This document shows positions 24,208 to 34,981 of a stretch of 64,000 nt of DNA, piece after piece; the first letter of the stretch is position 1; each line of letters opens with the position of its first letter. The stretch lies in assembly GCF_022879575.1 (NCBI RefSeq), contig NZ_CP084260.1, forward strand, positions 248,001 through 312,000, given 5' to 3'. The notes below the pieces were generated by a model. The model searched no databases, was not told the origin of the DNA, and saw only the letters and a program-made list of their open reading frames with translations. The position numbers were made by a program, and so were the translations under genes. Source of the stretch: Caballeronia sp. SL2Y3 (GTDB taxonomy: Bacteria; Pseudomonadota; Gammaproteobacteria; Burkholderiales; Burkholderiaceae).

Positions 24208-25032
24208 TTACTGCCTCCCCAACCGCGCATTATCCGGCATCGGCAAATTGAAGTTAGTCCGAAACGGATTGATATCCAAGCCGCCGCGCCGCGTGTACCG
24301 CGCATACACCGCGAGCCGTTCCGGTTTGCACTCGCGCATGATGTCCATGAAGATGCGTTCGACGCATTGCTCGTGGAACCCGGTGTGTTCGCGATACGAC
24401 ACGATATACCGCAGCAAACCCGCGTGGTCGATCTGTCCGCCGTAATAGCGAATCTGCACGCTGCCCCAATCCGGCTGCCCGGTAACCGGACAATTCGACT
24501 TCAGCAAGTTCGAAAACAGCGTCTCGTCGACAGGCGCTTCGTCATGCGATGCCGACAGCAGCGACGGGTCCGGCGCATAAATCTCGCAATCGAGGTCCAG
24601 CCGGTCCAGCGACAAGCCGTCGAATTCTGCCATCGTGAGCTTGCCGAAATCGGCGGGCGGCATGAGCTGCACCGACACCGTTGCGCCGCACGTCGCCGAG
24701 ACATCGCGCTTTATGGCGGCGCGCACGTCGTCGATGGAATCGAACTGCGTCTGCGCGAACGATCCGAGGTACAGCTTGAACGACTTCGATTCGGCGATGT
24801 TCGGCGATTCCGCCGGCACGAAGAACGTCGCGACCGCGATCTGCGGCTTGCCGCGCCTGTTCAGCCACGAAAGCTCGTATGCATTCCAGACGTCGGTGCC
24901 GAAGAACGGCAGGCGCGCAGGCACACCGATTTCGTCGCGTGCGCGCTTGCGGTCGATCGGAAAGAGCAGCGAGGGATCGTACTGTTCGGTGTAGTTGACG
25001 GCTTTGCCGAGCGGAGATTGGTCGGGTGTCAT
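24208..25032 (-). CDS. queF: NADPH-dependent 7-cyano-7-deazaguanine reductase
   Basis: QueF reduces preQ0 to preQ1 in queuosine biosynthesis, the only known nitrile-to-amine reduction in biology. At 274 residues it is the long YqfD-type (two tandem T-fold halves). Visible marks are the NADPH motif [12 protein letters not shown] (residues 81-92), catalytic Cys181 in [12 protein letters not shown] and the substrate Glu region [10 protein letters not shown]. Start ATG 25032 overlaps the stop of the upstream 5'-nucleotidase gene (ATGA), so the two are translationally coupled. The frame upstream of 25032 is only the shadow of that gene. Confidence 0.97.
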   Translation of the reverse strand: MTPDQSPLGKAVNYTEQYDPSLLFPIDRKRARDEIGVPARLPFFGTDVWNAYELSWLNRRGKPQIAVATFFVPAESPNIAESKSFKLYLGSFAQTQFDSIDDVRAAIKRDVSATCGATVSVQLMPPADFGKLTMAEFDGLSLDRLDLDCEIYAPDPSLLSASHDEAPVDETLFSNLLKSNCPVTGQPDWGSVQIRYYGGQIDHAGLLRYIVSYREHTGFHEQCVERIFMDIMRECKPERLAVYARYTRRGGLDINPFRTNFNLPMPDNARLGRQ

Positions 25033-25940
25033 GGTGCGTTCGCTATGCCGCTGAGAACGTGCCCCGTCGCGGTCACGACGCGGGCCGATTCGCAGTGGCG
25101 GATTTGGTCGTCGAAGAAAAAGTCGGGTTCGAATTCGCGCAGGAATTCGCCCTTGTCGAGGCCGCCTAAGAACATCGCTTCGTCGATTTCGATGTTCCAC
25201 GCCATCAGCGTCCGGATCGCGCGTTCGTGCGCGGGAGCGGAGCGCGCCGTGACGAGCGCGGTGCGAATGTGCATCGGCGACTGGCTTTCGTTGTCGTCGG
25301 CAATGCGTTGCAGCTTGTTCAATGCCGCCAGAAGCGGCTTCAGCGGTCCGCCCGGAAGCGGCGAATCCTTCTTCTGCGTCTCGTGACCGACGAACGCGCC
25401 CAAGCCTTCGGTCTGGAACACGCGTTCGGCTTCGTCGGAGAACAGCACGGCATCGCCGTCGAACGCGATGCGGATTTCATCAGCATACCGGCTCGCGGCG
25501 CGCGGCGTTTCGGGCAGCACGCGCGCGGCGGGGAAGCCAGCGGCGAGCGCGGCGCGCACGTCGTCCGGGTTCGCCGACAGAAATAGCGACGCGCGCAGCG
25601 GTTTCAAGTAGGCAAACGGCGAGCGCCCGCGCGTGAACACGCCGCGCTCGATCGCGAGCCCGTGCTCGCGGCACGAATGGAACGCGCGCAGGCCGCTGAT
25701 GGGATCGCTGCGCGACAGAATCACCACTTCGACGCGCTGCTCGTGCGCGTTCAACGCCAGCAGCTTGCGAATCAGCCCGAACGCGACGCCCGGCTTCGCG
25801 GGCGTGTCGAGCCGCGAGCGTTGCAGCGCCTCGTAGCGGGCGAGATCGCCGGTTTCGTAGACGCGGTTTTCCTCTTCGAAGTCGAAAAGTGCGCGCGACG
25901 AAATCGCGACGACGAGCTTGTCTTCGAGCGTGAAGGCCAT
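25029..25940 (-). CDS. 5'-nucleotidase (cN-I-like family)
   Basis: A 303-residue protein of the bacterial 5'-nucleotidase family related to cytosolic nucleotidase I. The HAD-like fold starts with [20 protein letters not shown], in which the usual first Asp of the HAD motif is replaced by SSRALFDFE. It continues with [17 protein letters not shown] and the C-terminal [13 protein letters not shown]. It should dephosphorylate nucleoside monophosphates in the cytoplasm. It overlaps queF by 4 bases and starts 14 bases after the ilvA stop, so ilvA, nucleotidase and queF form one transcription unit. The frame upstream to 26003 is inside ilvA and not used. Confidence 0.85.
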   Translation of the reverse strand: MAFTLEDKLVVAISSRALFDFEEENRVYETGDLARYEALQRSRLDTPAKPGVAFGLIRKLLALNAHEQRVEVVILSRSDPISGLRAFHSCREHGLAIERGVFTRGRSPFAYLKPLRASLFLSANPDDVRAALAAGFPAARVLPETPRAASRYADEIRIAFDGDAVLFSDEAERVFQTEGLGAFVGHETQKKDSPLPGGPLKPLLAALNKLQRIADDNESQSPMHIRTALVTARSAPAHERAIRTLMAWNIEIDEAMFLGGLDKGEFLREFEPDFFFDDQIRHCESARVVTATGHVLSGIANAP

Positions 25941-25954
25941 CGGCTGCCCGGGCT

Positions 25955-27478
25955 TTAAGCGAGGAACAGCTTGTAGACCGGGTTCGCCTGCTCGTCCCAC
26001 CACGGGTAGCCGAGCGTCGCGAGGAAACGCTCGAACTCGGCGTTGTCCGACTGCGGCACCTGAATGCCGACCAGAATCGAGCTGTAGTCCGCCCCCTGAT
26101 TGCGATAGTGGAAGAGGCTGATGTTCCAGTTCGGCGCCATCGACGACAGGAACTTCATCAGCGCGCCCGGCCGTTCGGGGAATTCGAAGCGCAACAGGCG
26201 CTCGTCCTGCGCGAGCGGCGAATGGCCGCCCACCATGTAGCGAATGTGCTGCTTGGAAAGCTCGTCGTGCGACAGATCGACGGTCGCAAAGCCATGCTCG
26301 ATGAACGACGACATCATCTGCGCCGTCTCCTTGCGCGACTTGATCTGCACGCCGACGAAGATATGCGCGGCGCGCGCATCCGCGATGCGGTAGTTGAATT
26401 CAGTGACGCTGCGGGTGCCGACGAGTTCGCAGAAGCGCCGGAAGCTGCCGCGCTCCTCGGGAATCGTCACCGCGAACACTGCTTCCCGCGCCTCGCCCAC
26501 TTCGGCGCGTTCCGCGACGAAGCGCATGCGGTCGAAGTTCATGTTCGCGCCGGACGTGACGGCCACGAGCGTCTTGCCTTCGATGCCCTCGCGTTCCGCA
26601 TACAGCTTCGCGCCCGCGACGGCGAGCGAGCCCGCCGGTTCGAGCACGCTGCGCGTGTCCTGAAACACGTCCTTGATGGCGGCGCAGAGCGCATCGGTAT
26701 CGACGGTGAGCACTTCGTCGAGCAGTTCGCGGCACAGCCGGAACGTTTCCTCGCCGACGAGCTTCACCGCCGTGCCGTCCGAGAACAGGCCGACTTCGCC
26801 GAGCGTCACGCGCTCGCCCGCCGCGATCGAGCGCGCCATCGCGCAGGAATCTTCGGTCTGCACGCCGATCACCTTGATCTCCGGCCGCACCGCCTTCACG
26901 TACGCCGCGACGCCCGCCGCCAGTCCGCCGCCGCCGATCGGCACGAAGATCGCGTGAATCGGGCCCTGATGCTGGCGCAGAATTTCCATCGCGACGGTGC
27001 CTTGCCCGGCAATGACGTCAGGATCGTCGAACGGATGCACGAAGGTGAGGCCGCGCTCTTCCTGAAGCTCGACGGCGCGCGCGTAGGCGTCGCTGTACGA
27101 TTCGCCCGCCAGCACGATCTCGACCGTCGGCCCGCCGTGCGTGCGAATGGCGTCGATCTTGACTTGCGGCGTGGTGGTCGGCACCGCGATCACCGCGCGA
27201 CAGCCGAGCCGCGCCGCCGAGAGCGCCACGCCCTGCGCATGATTGCCCGCCGACGCCGTGATGACGCCGCGCGAGAGCACATCCGCCGGCAGGTTCGCCA
27301 TCTTGTTGTACGCGCCGCGAATCTTGAACGAGAAGACCGGCTGATTGTCTTCGCGCTTCAAGTACACGGAGTTGCGCAGGCGCGCCGACAGGTTGCGCGC
27401 GGGTTCCAGCTCGCTTTCGCGTGCGACGTCGTAGACGCGCGCCGTCAGCACTTTCTTCAAATAATCGGGATGGTTCAT
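25955..27478 (-). CDS. ilvA: Threonine ammonia-lyase, biosynthetic
   Basis: The first committed step of isoleucine synthesis: L-threonine to 2-oxobutanoate and ammonia, PLP-dependent. The 507-residue product has the PLP lysine Lys52 in VFSFKIRGAYNKM, the phosphate loop GGGGLAAGV (about 180-190) and two C-terminal ACT-like regulatory domains (about 325-500). This is the long form that is feedback-inhibited by isoleucine, unlike short catabolic TdcB. ATG 27478. It faces the large FAD oxidoreductase gene across a 525-base divergent region. Confidence 0.97.
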   Translation of the reverse strand: MNHPDYLKKVLTARVYDVARESELEPARNLSARLRNSVYLKREDNQPVFSFKIRGAYNKMANLPADVLSRGVITASAGNHAQGVALSAARLGCRAVIAVPTTTPQVKIDAIRTHGGPTVEIVLAGESYSDAYARAVELQEERGLTFVHPFDDPDVIAGQGTVAMEILRQHQGPIHAIFVPIGGGGLAAGVAAYVKAVRPEIKVIGVQTEDSCAMARSIAAGERVTLGEVGLFSDGTAVKLVGEETFRLCRELLDEVLTVDTDALCAAIKDVFQDTRSVLEPAGSLAVAGAKLYAEREGIEGKTLVAVTSGANMNFDRMRFVAERAEVGEAREAVFAVTIPEERGSFRRFCELVGTRSVTEFNYRIADARAAHIFVGVQIKSRKETAQMMSSFIEHGFATVDLSHDELSKQHIRYMVGGHSPLAQDERLLRFEFPERPGALMKFLSSMAPNWNISLFHYRNQGADYSSILVGIQVPQSDNAEFERFLATLGYPWWDEQANPVYKLFLA

Positions 27479-28003
27479 GCGGAGGACTCGTCAGGCAGAT
27501 CGGCTGCGCTTTTTCAGGGCGAAAACATCAATGATAGCCGCAAAGGACCGGGTTTCCGGCTCCCTGCGGCTTTGACCGACCGGCCGGACGCCTAAAAGCG
27601 CGCAAAAACGCCAAACGGCGGCGAAAATGGGCGCGCAAAAGCCCCTTCGTCGTGCTAGCGGCCGCCAACGGCGATTTTCGCGATGGGTTAGAATTTCTTT
27701 TTGCAAATCAGCAATCAGGACCGGCAGATGCACTTGCAGCTTCGGATCGAATTTCTGGCGCATGTTCCCCGCGCGCATCACGCGGCGGCCGAGCGGCATG
27801 CGCGCCATGCGCGATCGTGGCGTTGATCTCGGGCACATCGAAGGCGGCGCCGTGAGGCTCGCGGCATCCGCGCAAGCCGGCGCTTTCAGGCGAATCGCCC
27901 GCCTTCGCAAACAAAAGTCTCATTCGAAAATCTGCGCCCCCACGCGCACCGTCGGCGTCCGCGCTTTGCAAAGCGCACTCGCCGAACCACCGAACCGTCG
28001 AAC
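27479..28003. other. Divergent intergenic region between ilvA and the FAD oxidoreductase
   Basis: Short frames exist on both strands (for example 27627-28007 plus and 27491-27910 minus) but have Arg-rich, low-information translations and no recognisable domain, so I do not call them. TTAGAAT at 27688-27694 followed by a T-rich stretch is the best promoter-like sequence for the rightward gene. The leader of about 300 bases that would follow is long; it contains no riboswitch I recognise. Confidence 0.5.
27689..27694 (+). promoter_or_regulatory. Candidate -10 element for the FAD oxidoreductase gene
   Basis: TAGAAT, within GGGTTAGAATTTC, sits at the change from GC-rich to T-rich sequence. No good -35 is seen, so this is tentative. 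Confidence 0.3.
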
Positions 28004-31000
28004 ATGAACGCACCTCAAGCCTTCGATCCGAACGGCGCCCATGCCGCCTTGGCGCTCGATATCGAGCCGCGTCTTCGCGAAATTCCCTATAACTACACGT
28101 CGTTTTCGGACCGCGAAATCGTCATGCGGCTCCTGGGCGACGAAGCCTGGGCCGCGCTCGACGAACTGCGCGCCGAGCGCCGCACCGGCCGCTCCGCGCG
28201 CATGCTGTACGAAGTGCTGGGCGACATCTGGGCCGTGCGCCGTAATCCGTATCTGCAAGACGATCTGCTCGACAACCCGAAGCGTCGCGCGATGCTGGTC
28301 GAGGCGCTGAACCATCGCCTGACCGAAATCGAGAAGCGCCGCAGCGCGGACTTGTCCGAGCACAGCGAAGAAGCAGGCAGCCGCGAGCGCGCTGAACGCG
28401 TGCAACTGCTGATTGCCGCCGCGCGCCGCGCCGTGGACGACTTCGCTTCCGAATTCGGCCGCATGGCCGATTTGCGCCGCCGCGCGTCGCGCGTGCTCGG
28501 CAAGCAAACGCAGAAGGACAACATTCGCTTCGACGGCCTCGCGCGGGTTTCGCACGTGACGGACGCGACCGACTGGCGCGTCGAGTATCCGTTCGTCGTG
28601 CTGACGCCGGATACGGAAGCCGAGATCGCGGGGCTCATCAAGGCGTGCTTCGAACTCGGCCTGACCGTGATTCCGCGCGGCGGCGGCACCGGCTATACCG
28701 GCGGCGCCATTCCGCTCACGCCGTTTTCGGCGGTCATCAACACGGAAAAGCTGGAACAGCTCGGGCCGGTCGAGATGACCGACCTGCCGGGCGTCGATCA
28801 TAAAGTCGCGACGATTTTCTCCGGCGCGGGCGTCGTCACGCGCCGCGTCACGGAAGCGGCCGAGCAGGCGGGCTTCGTGTTCGCGGTCGATCCGACATCG
28901 CTCGATGCGTCGTGCGTCGGCGGCAATGTCGCGATGAACGCGGGCGGCAAGAAAGCGGTGCTGTGGGGCACGGCGCTGGACAACCTCGCCTGGTGGCGCA
29001 TGGTCGATCCCGAAGGCAATTGGCTCGAAGTCACGCGTCTCGACCACAACTGCGGGAAGATTCACGACGTCGAAGTGGCGCGCTTCCGGCTCGACTGGTT
29101 CGACGGCAATCGCGCGCCCGGCGAGAAGCTGATCCGCAGCGAAAACCTCGACATTGCCGGCCGCACGTTCCGCAAGGAAGGGCTCGGCAAGGACGTGACC
29201 GACAAGTTCCTGTCCGGGCTGCCGGGCGTGCAGAAAGAAGGCTGCGACGGCCTCATCACGTCCGCGCGCTGGATTCTGCACAAGATGCCGGCGCACACGC
29301 GCACCGTCTGCCTCGAATTCTTCGGGCAGGCGCGCGACGCCATTCCGAGCATCGTCGAGATCAAGGACTATCTCTTCGAAACGTCGAAGCAGGGCGGCGC
29401 GATTCTCGCGGGCCTCGAACACCTCGACGAGCGTTATCTGCGCGCGGTCGGCTATGCGACCAAGAGCAAGCGCAACGCGTTTCCGAAGATGGTGCTCATC
29501 GGCGATATCGTCGGCAATGACGCCGATGCCGTCGCGCAGGCCACGTCCGAAGTCGTGCGCATGGCGAACGGCAAGAGCGGCGAAGGCTTCGTCGCGGTGA
29601 ACGCGGAGGCGCGCAAGCGTTTCTGGCTCGACCGTTCGCGCACGGCCGCGATCGCCAAGCACACCAACGCGTTCAAGATCAACGAAGACGTCGTGATTCC
29701 GCTCAACCGCATGGGCGAGTACACGGACGGCATCGAGCGCATCAACATCGAGCTGTCGATCAAGAACAAGCTGCAATTGCTGGATGCGCTCGAAGCGTTC
29801 TTCCGCAATGGCAAGCTGCCGCTCGGCAAGAGCGACGACGCGAACGAAATTCCGAGCGCCGAACTGCTCGAAGACCGCGTGCAGCAGGCGCTCGATCTGC
29901 TCAAGCGCGTGCGCGAACGCTGGACGTTCGTCGGCGAGAAGCTGGACTTGCCGCTGCGCGAGGCGCAGCACTATCTGGTGACGCTCGGCTACGAGGCGTT
30001 CGCCGAGAAGTTCGCGGATCGCGTGGACGTGCAGCCTGACGCCACGGTGTTCCATCTCGCGCAGGATCGCACGCTGCGCATTTCGTGGAAGCAGGAGATT
30101 CGCGCGGAGTTGCGCCAGATCTTCAACGGCGGCGAATTCAAGCCGATCCTCGACGAAGCGCAGGCCATCCACAAACACGTGCTGCGCGGCCGCGTGTTCG
30201 TCGCGCTGCACATGCACGCGGGCGACGGCAACGTCCACACGAATATTCCGGTCAACTCCGACAACTACGAGATGCTGCAGGACGCGCATCACGCGGTGGC
30301 GCGCATCATGAAGCTCGCGCGTTCGCTGGATGGCGTGATCTCCGGCGAGCACGGCATCGGCATCACGAAGCTCGAATTCCTGACGGACGAGGAAATCGGC
30401 GACTTCCGCGCGTACAAGAAGCGCGTGGACCCGCAAGGGCGCTTCAACGCGGGCAAGCTGCTCGAAGGCGCGGACTTGCGCAACGCGTACACGCCGTCGT
30501 TCGGGCTGATGGGCTACGAATCGCTCATCATGCAGCAGTCGGATATCGGCGCGATCTCCGATTCGATCAAGGACTGCCTGCGCTGCGGCAAGTGCAAGCC
30601 GGTCTGCGCGACGCACGTGCCGCGCGCGAACCTGCTCTACAGCCCGCGCAACAAGATTCTCGCGACTTCGCTGCTCGTCGAAGCGTTCCTGTACGAAGAG
30701 CAGACGCGTCGCGGCGTGTCGATCAAGCATTGGGACGAATTCAACGACGTCGCCGACCATTGCACCGTCTGCCACAAGTGCGCGACGCCGTGCCCGGTGA
30801 AGATCGACTTCGGCGACGTGTCGATGAACATGCGCAACCTCTTGCGCAAGATGGGCAAGAAGAAGTTCAACGCGGGCAACGCGGCGGGCATGTTCTTCCT
30901 CAACGCGACGAATCCGCAGACCATCAACGTCGCGCGCACCGCGATGATGGGCGTCGGCTACAAGGCGCAGCGCCTCGGCACCGACGTGCTGAAGAAGATT

Positions 31001-32098
31001 GTGAAGAAGCAGACCGCGCATCCGCCTTCGACGACCGGCAAGCCGCCCGTCGTGCAGCAGGTGATCCACTTCGTCAACAAGAAGATGCCGGGCAATCTGC
31101 CGAAGAAGACGGCGCGCGCGCTGCTCGACATCGAGGACAACAAGATCGTCCCGATCATCCGCAATCCGAAGACGACGACCGTCGATTCGGAAGCCGTGTT
31201 CTACTTCCCCGGTTGCGGATCGGAGCGTCTGTTCTCGCAGGTCGGTCTCGCCACGCAGGCAATGCTGTGGGAAGCGGGCGTGCAGACCGTGCTGCCGCCG
31301 GGCTATCTGTGCTGCGGCTACCCGCAGCGCGGCGCCGGCCAGTTCGACAAGGCGGAGAAGATCGTCACGGACAACCGCGTGTTGTTCCATCGCGTGGCGA
31401 ATACGCTGAACTATCTCGATATCAAGACCGTCGTGGTGTCGTGCGGCACCTGCTACGACCAGCTCGCGGGCTATGAATTCGAGAAGATTTTCCCCGGCTG
31501 CCGGATCATCGACATTCACGAATTCCTGCTGGAGAAGAACATTCGGCTGGACGGCGTGAAGGGCACGCGCTACATGTATCACGATCCTTGCCACTCGCCG
31601 ATCAAGACGGTGGATCCGGTGAAGCTCGTCAACGATCTGATGGGCTCGCAGAACGACGGCTACAAGATTCAGAAGAACGATCGCTGCTGCGGCGAGTCGG
31701 GCACGTTCGCGGTCACGCGCCCGGACATCGCGACGCAGGTGCGCTTTCGCAAGGAGGAGGAAGTGCGCAAGGGCGCGGCCAATCTGCGCGGCATTCCGCT
31801 GACGTCGGTTGCCGGCTCGAACGCGATCAATCCGATGAACGCGTCGGCGGGCACGGCGGGCGCCGCGCCCGGCTCCGTGCTCTCGGCGGGCGACGGCGCG
31901 CAGACCGAGGGCACCGACGTGAAGATTCTCACGAGCTGCCCGTCGTGCCTGCAAGGCCTCTCGCGCTACAACGAGGACGCCAACGTCGAGGCGGACTATA
32001 TCGTCGTCGAAATGGCGCGCAAGGTGCTGGGCGAAAACTGGATGGAGCAGTACGTCGAACGCGCGAACAATGGCGGTATCGAGCGCGTGCTGGTGTAA
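28004..32098 (+). CDS. Giant FAD/FMN-binding and Fe-S oxidoreductase (DUF3683, D-2-hydroxyacid dehydrogenase type, CCG domains)
   Basis: A 1364-residue single-chain enzyme. Parts in order: N-terminal DUF3683 (about 1-165); FAD_binding_4 domain with [12 protein letters not shown] (about 224-235) and [18 protein letters not shown] (about 301-318); FAD-oxidase C domain ending [15 protein letters not shown] and [14 protein letters not shown] (about 735-795); two 4Fe-4S clusters ([11 protein letters not shown] near 859 and [13 protein letters not shown] near 921); two CCG cysteine-rich domains (PGCGSE near 1067 with [15 protein letters not shown] near 1192 with CCGESG). This is the GlcD-GlcF layout in one polypeptide, so it probably oxidises a D-2-hydroxyacid (D-lactate, glycolate or D-2-hydroxyglutarate) and passes electrons to the respiratory chain. 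Substrate unproven. Confidence 0.9.
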   Translation: MNAPQAFDPNGAHAALALDIEPRLREIPYNYTSFSDREIVMRLLGDEAWAALDELRAERRTGRSARMLYEVLGDIWAVRRNPYLQDDLLDNPKRRAMLVEALNHRLTEIEKRRSADLSEHSEEAGSRERAERVQLLIAAARRAVDDFASEFGRMADLRRRASRVLGKQTQKDNIRFDGLARVSHVTDATDWRVEYPFVVLTPDTEAEIAGLIKACFELGLTVIPRGGGTGYTGGAIPLTPFSAVINTEKLEQLGPVEMTDLPGVDHKVATIFSGAGVVTRRVTEAAEQAGFVFAVDPTSLDASCVGGNVAMNAGGKKAVLWGTALDNLAWWRMVDPEGNWLEVTRLDHNCGKIHDVEVARFRLDWFDGNRAPGEKLIRSENLDIAGRTFRKEGLGKDVTDKFLSGLPGVQKEGCDGLITSARWILHKMPAHTRTVCLEFFGQARDAIPSIVEIKDYLFETSKQGGAILAGLEHLDERYLRAVGYATKSKRNAFPKMVLIGDIVGNDADAVAQATSEVVRMANGKSGEGFVAVNAEARKRFWLDRSRTAAIAKHTNAFKINEDVVIPLNRMGEYTDGIERINIELSIKNKLQLLDALEAFFRNGKLPLGKSDDANEIPSAELLEDRVQQALDLLKRVRERWTFVGEKLDLPLREAQHYLVTLGYEAFAEKFADRVDVQPDATVFHLAQDRTLRISWKQEIRAELRQIFNGGEFKPILDEAQAIHKHVLRGRVFVALHMHAGDGNVHTNIPVNSDNYEMLQDAHHAVARIMKLARSLDGVISGEHGIGITKLEFLTDEEIGDFRAYKKRVDPQGRFNAGKLLEGADLRNAYTPSFGLMGYESLIMQQSDIGAISDSIKDCLRCGKCKPVCATHVPRANLLYSPRNKILATSLLVEAFLYEEQTRRGVSIKHWDEFNDVADHCTVCHKCATPCPVKIDFGDVSMNMRNLLRKMGKKKFNAGNAAGMFFLNATNPQTINVARTAMMGVGYKAQRLGTDVLKKIVKKQTAHPPSTTGKPPVVQQVIHFVNKKMPGNLPKKTARALLDIEDNKIVPIIRNPKTTTVDSEAVFYFPGCGSERLFSQVGLATQAMLWEAGVQTVLPPGYLCCGYPQRGAGQFDKAEKIVTDNRVLFHRVANTLNYLDIKTVVVSCGTCYDQLAGYEFEKIFPGCRIIDIHEFLLEKNIRLDGVKGTRYMYHDPCHSPIKTVDPVKLVNDLMGSQNDGYKIQKNDRCCGESGTFAVTRPDIATQVRFRKEEEVRKGAANLRGIPLTSVAGSNAINPMNASAGTAGAAPGSVLSAGDGAQTEGTDVKILTSCPSCLQGLSRYNEDANVEADYIVVEMARKVLGENWMEQYVERANNGGIERVLV

Positions 32099-32134
32099 TA
32101 GCGAAATCGAGGTTTGATTCGCTAGAGGTTTGAG

Positions 32135-32569
32135 ATGGACTGTGTGTTTTGCCGCGAAGACGGCGGCGAAGTGCTGTGGTCGGACGACGCGTTGCGCGTC
32201 GTCCTCGCCGACGAGCCGGACTGGCCCGGCTTTTGTCGCGTGATCTGGGGCGCGCATGTCGCCGAAATGTCGGACTTGGCCGATGCCGACCGCGCGCGCG
32301 TGATGACCGCCGTCAACGGCGTCGAACGCGCGATGCGTCGCGTGCTCGTGCCCGAGAAAATCAATCTGGCGAGCCTCGGCAATCAGGTGCCGCATCTGCA
32401 TTGGCACGTCATTCCGCGTTTTTCCAACGATTCCCGTTTTCCGTTGCCCATCTGGGCGCCGCGCCAGCGCACGGTGTCCGAGGCGCAACTCGCCAAGCGC
32501 CGCGCGCAGGCGACGCTTCTGCGCGAAGCCATTCGCCGCGAGCTGAATCAGGCGTTCGGCCAACACTAA
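32135..32569 (+). CDS. HIT family protein
   Basis: A 144-residue histidine-triad nucleotide hydrolase/transferase. The N-terminal CVFC is a zinc-type CxxC as in many HIT proteins. The active-site triad is HLHWHVIPRF (about 87-96), where the usual third triad residue pattern HxHxH is retained. These enzymes hydrolyse AMP-linked substrates. It starts 36 bases after the giant oxidoreductase and 20 bases before the DUF971 gene, so it may be in one operon with them. Confidence 0.9.
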   Translation: MDCVFCREDGGEVLWSDDALRVVLADEPDWPGFCRVIWGAHVAEMSDLADADRARVMTAVNGVERAMRRVLVPEKINLASLGNQVPHLHWHVIPRFSNDSRFPLPIWAPRQRTVSEAQLAKRRAQATLLREAIRRELNQAFGQH

Positions 32570-32589
32570 CTTAAGAGATAAGGCTCACC

Positions 32590-33000
32590 ATGAGCGGACT
32601 GACATCGACGACGCCGATTCCCACCGGCGTCGTTCTGCATTCGAAATCCCGCGTGCTGGAGTTGCAATACGGCGAGAAGGAGTCGTATCGCGTGCCGTTC
32701 GAACTGTTGCGCGTCTATTCGCCGTCCGCCGAAGTGCAAGGCCACGGGCCGGGGCAGGAAACGCTGCAGACGGGCAAGCGCGAAGTCGCCATTACGGGCA
32801 TCGAGCCGGTCGGACATTACGCGCTGCAGTTGAATTTTTCGGACGGGCACAATACCGGCATCTATTCGTGGGACATCCTTTACGATCTCGCGACGAAACA
32901 GGACGAACGCTGGCGCGACTATCTGACGAAGCTGCAGGCCGCCGGCATCGACCGCGACGCGCCGATGGCCGCGAAGCCTGCGGGCGGGCACTGTCACTGA
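32590..33000 (+). CDS. DUF971 domain protein (gamma-butyrobetaine hydroxylase N-terminal-like)
   Basis: A 136-residue protein with [20 protein letters not shown] and [21 protein letters not shown], marks of the DUF971/GBBH-like N-terminal domain. The same fold is found in some Fe-S assembly proteins. It ends GGHCH, an unusual His/Cys tail that could bind metal. It is regularly found just upstream of ubiE in Burkholderia relatives, as here (82 bases). Function unknown. Confidence 0.85.
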   Translation: MSGLTSTTPIPTGVVLHSKSRVLELQYGEKESYRVPFELLRVYSPSAEVQGHGPGQETLQTGKREVAITGIEPVGHYALQLNFSDGHNTGIYSWDILYDLATKQDERWRDYLTKLQAAGIDRDAPMAAKPAGGHCH

Positions 33001-33082
33001 ACGAAATATGCGCGGCATAACGCCGCGGGCCGGCGCGACGATTGCGCAGGCAGATACGAACAACATGCGAGGAAAGAGCGCA

Positions 33083-33814
33083 ATGAGCAAGACCCACTTC
33101 GGATACGAAACGGTCGACGAGCAGGAGAAGGCGAGCAAGGTGGCGGGCGTGTTCCACTCCGTCGCGAGCAATTACGACCTGATGAACGACCTGATGTCCG
33201 GCGGGCTGCATCGCATATGGAAGCATTTCACGATCGGGCAGGCGAAGGTGCGCGCGGGTTACAAGGTGCTGGACATCGCGGGCGGCACCGGCGACCTCGC
33301 GATGGCGTTCGCCAGGCAGGCCGGCGCAACGGGCGAAGTCTGGCACACGGACATCAACGAATCGATGCTGCGCGTGGGACGCGATCGTCTGCTGGACAAG
33401 GGCGTCATCACGCCGACGCTCCTGTGCGACGCGGAGAAGATTCCGTTTCCCGACAACTATTTCGACGTGGTGACGGTGGCTTTCGGGCTGCGCAACATGA
33501 CGCACAAGGAGCGCGCGCTGGCCGAAATGTACCGCGTGCTCAAGCCGGGCGGCCGTCTGCTCGTGCTGGAATTCTCGAAAGTGTGGGAACCGCTCAAGAA
33601 GCCGTACGACATTTACAGCTTCAAGATTCTGCCCTGGCTCGGCGATAAGGTGGCAAAGGACGCGGACAGCTATCGCTATCTGGCCGAGTCCATCCGCATG
33701 CACCCGGATCAGGAAACATTGAAGACGATGATGGAACAAGCAGGACTGGATCGAGTCGAATATTACAATTTGTCAGGTGGCGTGGTAGCGTTACACGTCG
33801 GGACGAAATTTTGA
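33083..33814 (+). CDS. ubiE: Ubiquinone/menaquinone C-methyltransferase
   Basis: SAM-dependent C-methylation of the ubiquinone (and, where present, menaquinone) ring. The 243-residue product starts [20 protein letters not shown] and contains [22 protein letters not shown] motif [13 protein letters not shown] (about 70-81), [19 protein letters not shown] and the C-terminal [13 protein letters not shown], all standard UbiE blocks. ATG 33083 has AGGAAAG about 8 bases upstream. In-frame starts at 33065 and 33008 are less likely. First of a ubiquinone block with ubiJ and ubiB. Confidence 0.97.
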   Translation: MSKTHFGYETVDEQEKASKVAGVFHSVASNYDLMNDLMSGGLHRIWKHFTIGQAKVRAGYKVLDIAGGTGDLAMAFARQAGATGEVWHTDINESMLRVGRDRLLDKGVITPTLLCDAEKIPFPDNYFDVVTVAFGLRNMTHKERALAEMYRVLKPGGRLLVLEFSKVWEPLKKPYDIYSFKILPWLGDKVAKDADSYRYLAESIRMHPDQETLKTMMEQAGLDRVEYYNLSGGVVALHVGTKF

Positions 33815-33839
33815 TGTTCCACTCTCTAAAGGATTCGAT

Positions 33840-34829
33840 ATGTCCGATTCGCGCACACCCCAATCCCGGGGTTTTCTGAACTCGATGTTCAGGAAGGCCG
33901 GAATCTTGGCGCTCGCTGGCGTTATTACGGCTGGCGCAATCTTCGCGGACGACGCCGAGGCGCGTCGCATGGGCGGTGGCCGCAGCATGGGCCGCCAGTC
34001 GGCGACGGCCACGCAGCAGCACCAAGCAACGCCGCCGTCGCAGTCCATGCAGCCGAGCCAGTCCGCGCAACCGCAGCGCGCGCAGCCCGCGCCCGCCGCA
34101 CCGCCCGCCGCTCAACCGGCGCGTAACCGCTGGCTCGGGCCGATCGCCGGCCTTGCGGCTGGTCTGGGCATCGCGGCGCTGCTGTCGCATTTCGGGCTCG
34201 GCGGCGCGTTCGCCGGCGCCATGGCCAACATGATCATGATCGCGCTGATCGTGCTCGCGGCCGTCATGCTGTTCCGCTTCTTCATGCGCAAACGGCACGG
34301 CGCATCGACGCCGGCGTATGCCGGCGCGGGCGCGTCGCCCTATGGCGCGTCGGCGCGCAGCGGCCTGAATCAGGAGCCGCCGCGCATGTCGCAGCCCGCG
34401 GGCTTCGGCGCGGACTATATCGATTCGCCGGCGACGCAGGCCGCGCCGGTCAACGTTCCCGCAGGCTTCGACACCGAAGCGTTCCTGCGTAACGCGAAGG
34501 TGTACTTCGTGCGCCTGCAGGACGCGTGGGACCGCGGCAACGTCAACGACATTCGCGAGTTCACCACGCCGGAGATGTTCGCCGAAGTGAAGCTCGACAT
34601 CGATGCACGCGGCGGCGCGCCGAATCGCACGGACGTGGTTCAGCTCAACGCCGACGTGCTCGGCGTGGAAGATCGCGCGTCCGAGTATCTGGCGAGCGTG
34701 CGCTTCCACGGTCTGATCCGCGAATCGGAAGGGGCGGCGGCCGAGCCGTTTGTCGAAATCTGGAATCTGTCGAAGCAGAAGTCCGGCAACGAAGGCTGGC
34801 TGCTGGCCGGCATTCAGCAGGTCAGTTGA
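33840..34829 (+). CDS. Tim44-domain membrane protein
   Basis: A 329-residue protein with an N-terminal signal or anchor (about 15-38), a Gln/Pro/Ala-rich linker (about 50-95), two hydrophobic segments (about 100-145) and a C-terminal Tim44-like domain (about 200-329: FLRNAKVYFVRLQDAWDRGN, FTTPEMFAEVKLDI, VEIWNLSKQ). Bacterial Tim44-like proteins are membrane proteins of unclear function. It lies between ubiE and ubiJ with 25 bases to the former, so co-transcription with ubiE is likely, and a terminator follows. A link to quinone synthesis is only contextual. Confidence 0.87.
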   Translation: MSDSRTPQSRGFLNSMFRKAGILALAGVITAGAIFADDAEARRMGGGRSMGRQSATATQQHQATPPSQSMQPSQSAQPQRAQPAPAAPPAAQPARNRWLGPIAGLAAGLGIAALLSHFGLGGAFAGAMANMIMIALIVLAAVMLFRFFMRKRHGASTPAYAGAGASPYGASARSGLNQEPPRMSQPAGFGADYIDSPATQAAPVNVPAGFDTEAFLRNAKVYFVRLQDAWDRGNVNDIREFTTPEMFAEVKLDIDARGGAPNRTDVVQLNADVLGVEDRASEYLASVRFHGLIRESEGAAAEPFVEIWNLSKQKSGNEGWLLAGIQQVS

Positions 34830-34934
34830 GCGCGTCCCCGCACGCCGGCGCGGCGGCATCGCGCCGCTCGTCGGCAGCGGGGCGCGTCGAGAAGCGGCTC
34901 CGCGTTCGCGGAGTTTGCCTACACCGTAGAATAG

Positions 34935-34968
34935 AACCCGCGCGAGCGACCGCTTGCGCGGGTTTTTT
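34935..34968 (+). terminator. Rho-independent terminator after the Tim44-like gene
   Basis: An AACCCGCG...CGCGGGTT stem extended by CGAGCG / CGCTTG, with a 2-4 base loop and six T. It ends only 14 bases before the ubiJ ATG, so it separates, or attenuates between, the two halves of the ubiquinone block. Confidence 0.9.
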
Positions 34969-34981
34969 CATCTCAGAGCCG

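Noticed and set aside
27627..28007. A 126-residue plus-strand frame in the ilvA-oxidoreductase gap
   Set aside because: Arg/Ser-rich, overlaps the next gene's start, no domain or convincing ribosome-binding site.
27920..32566. A 1548-residue open frame on the minus strand opposite the giant oxidoreductase and HIT genes
   Set aside because: Its translation is Arg/Ala/His-rich with no domain, and the plus strand has a clear multi-domain enzyme. Long antisense frames are usual in GC-rich genes with strong third-position bias.
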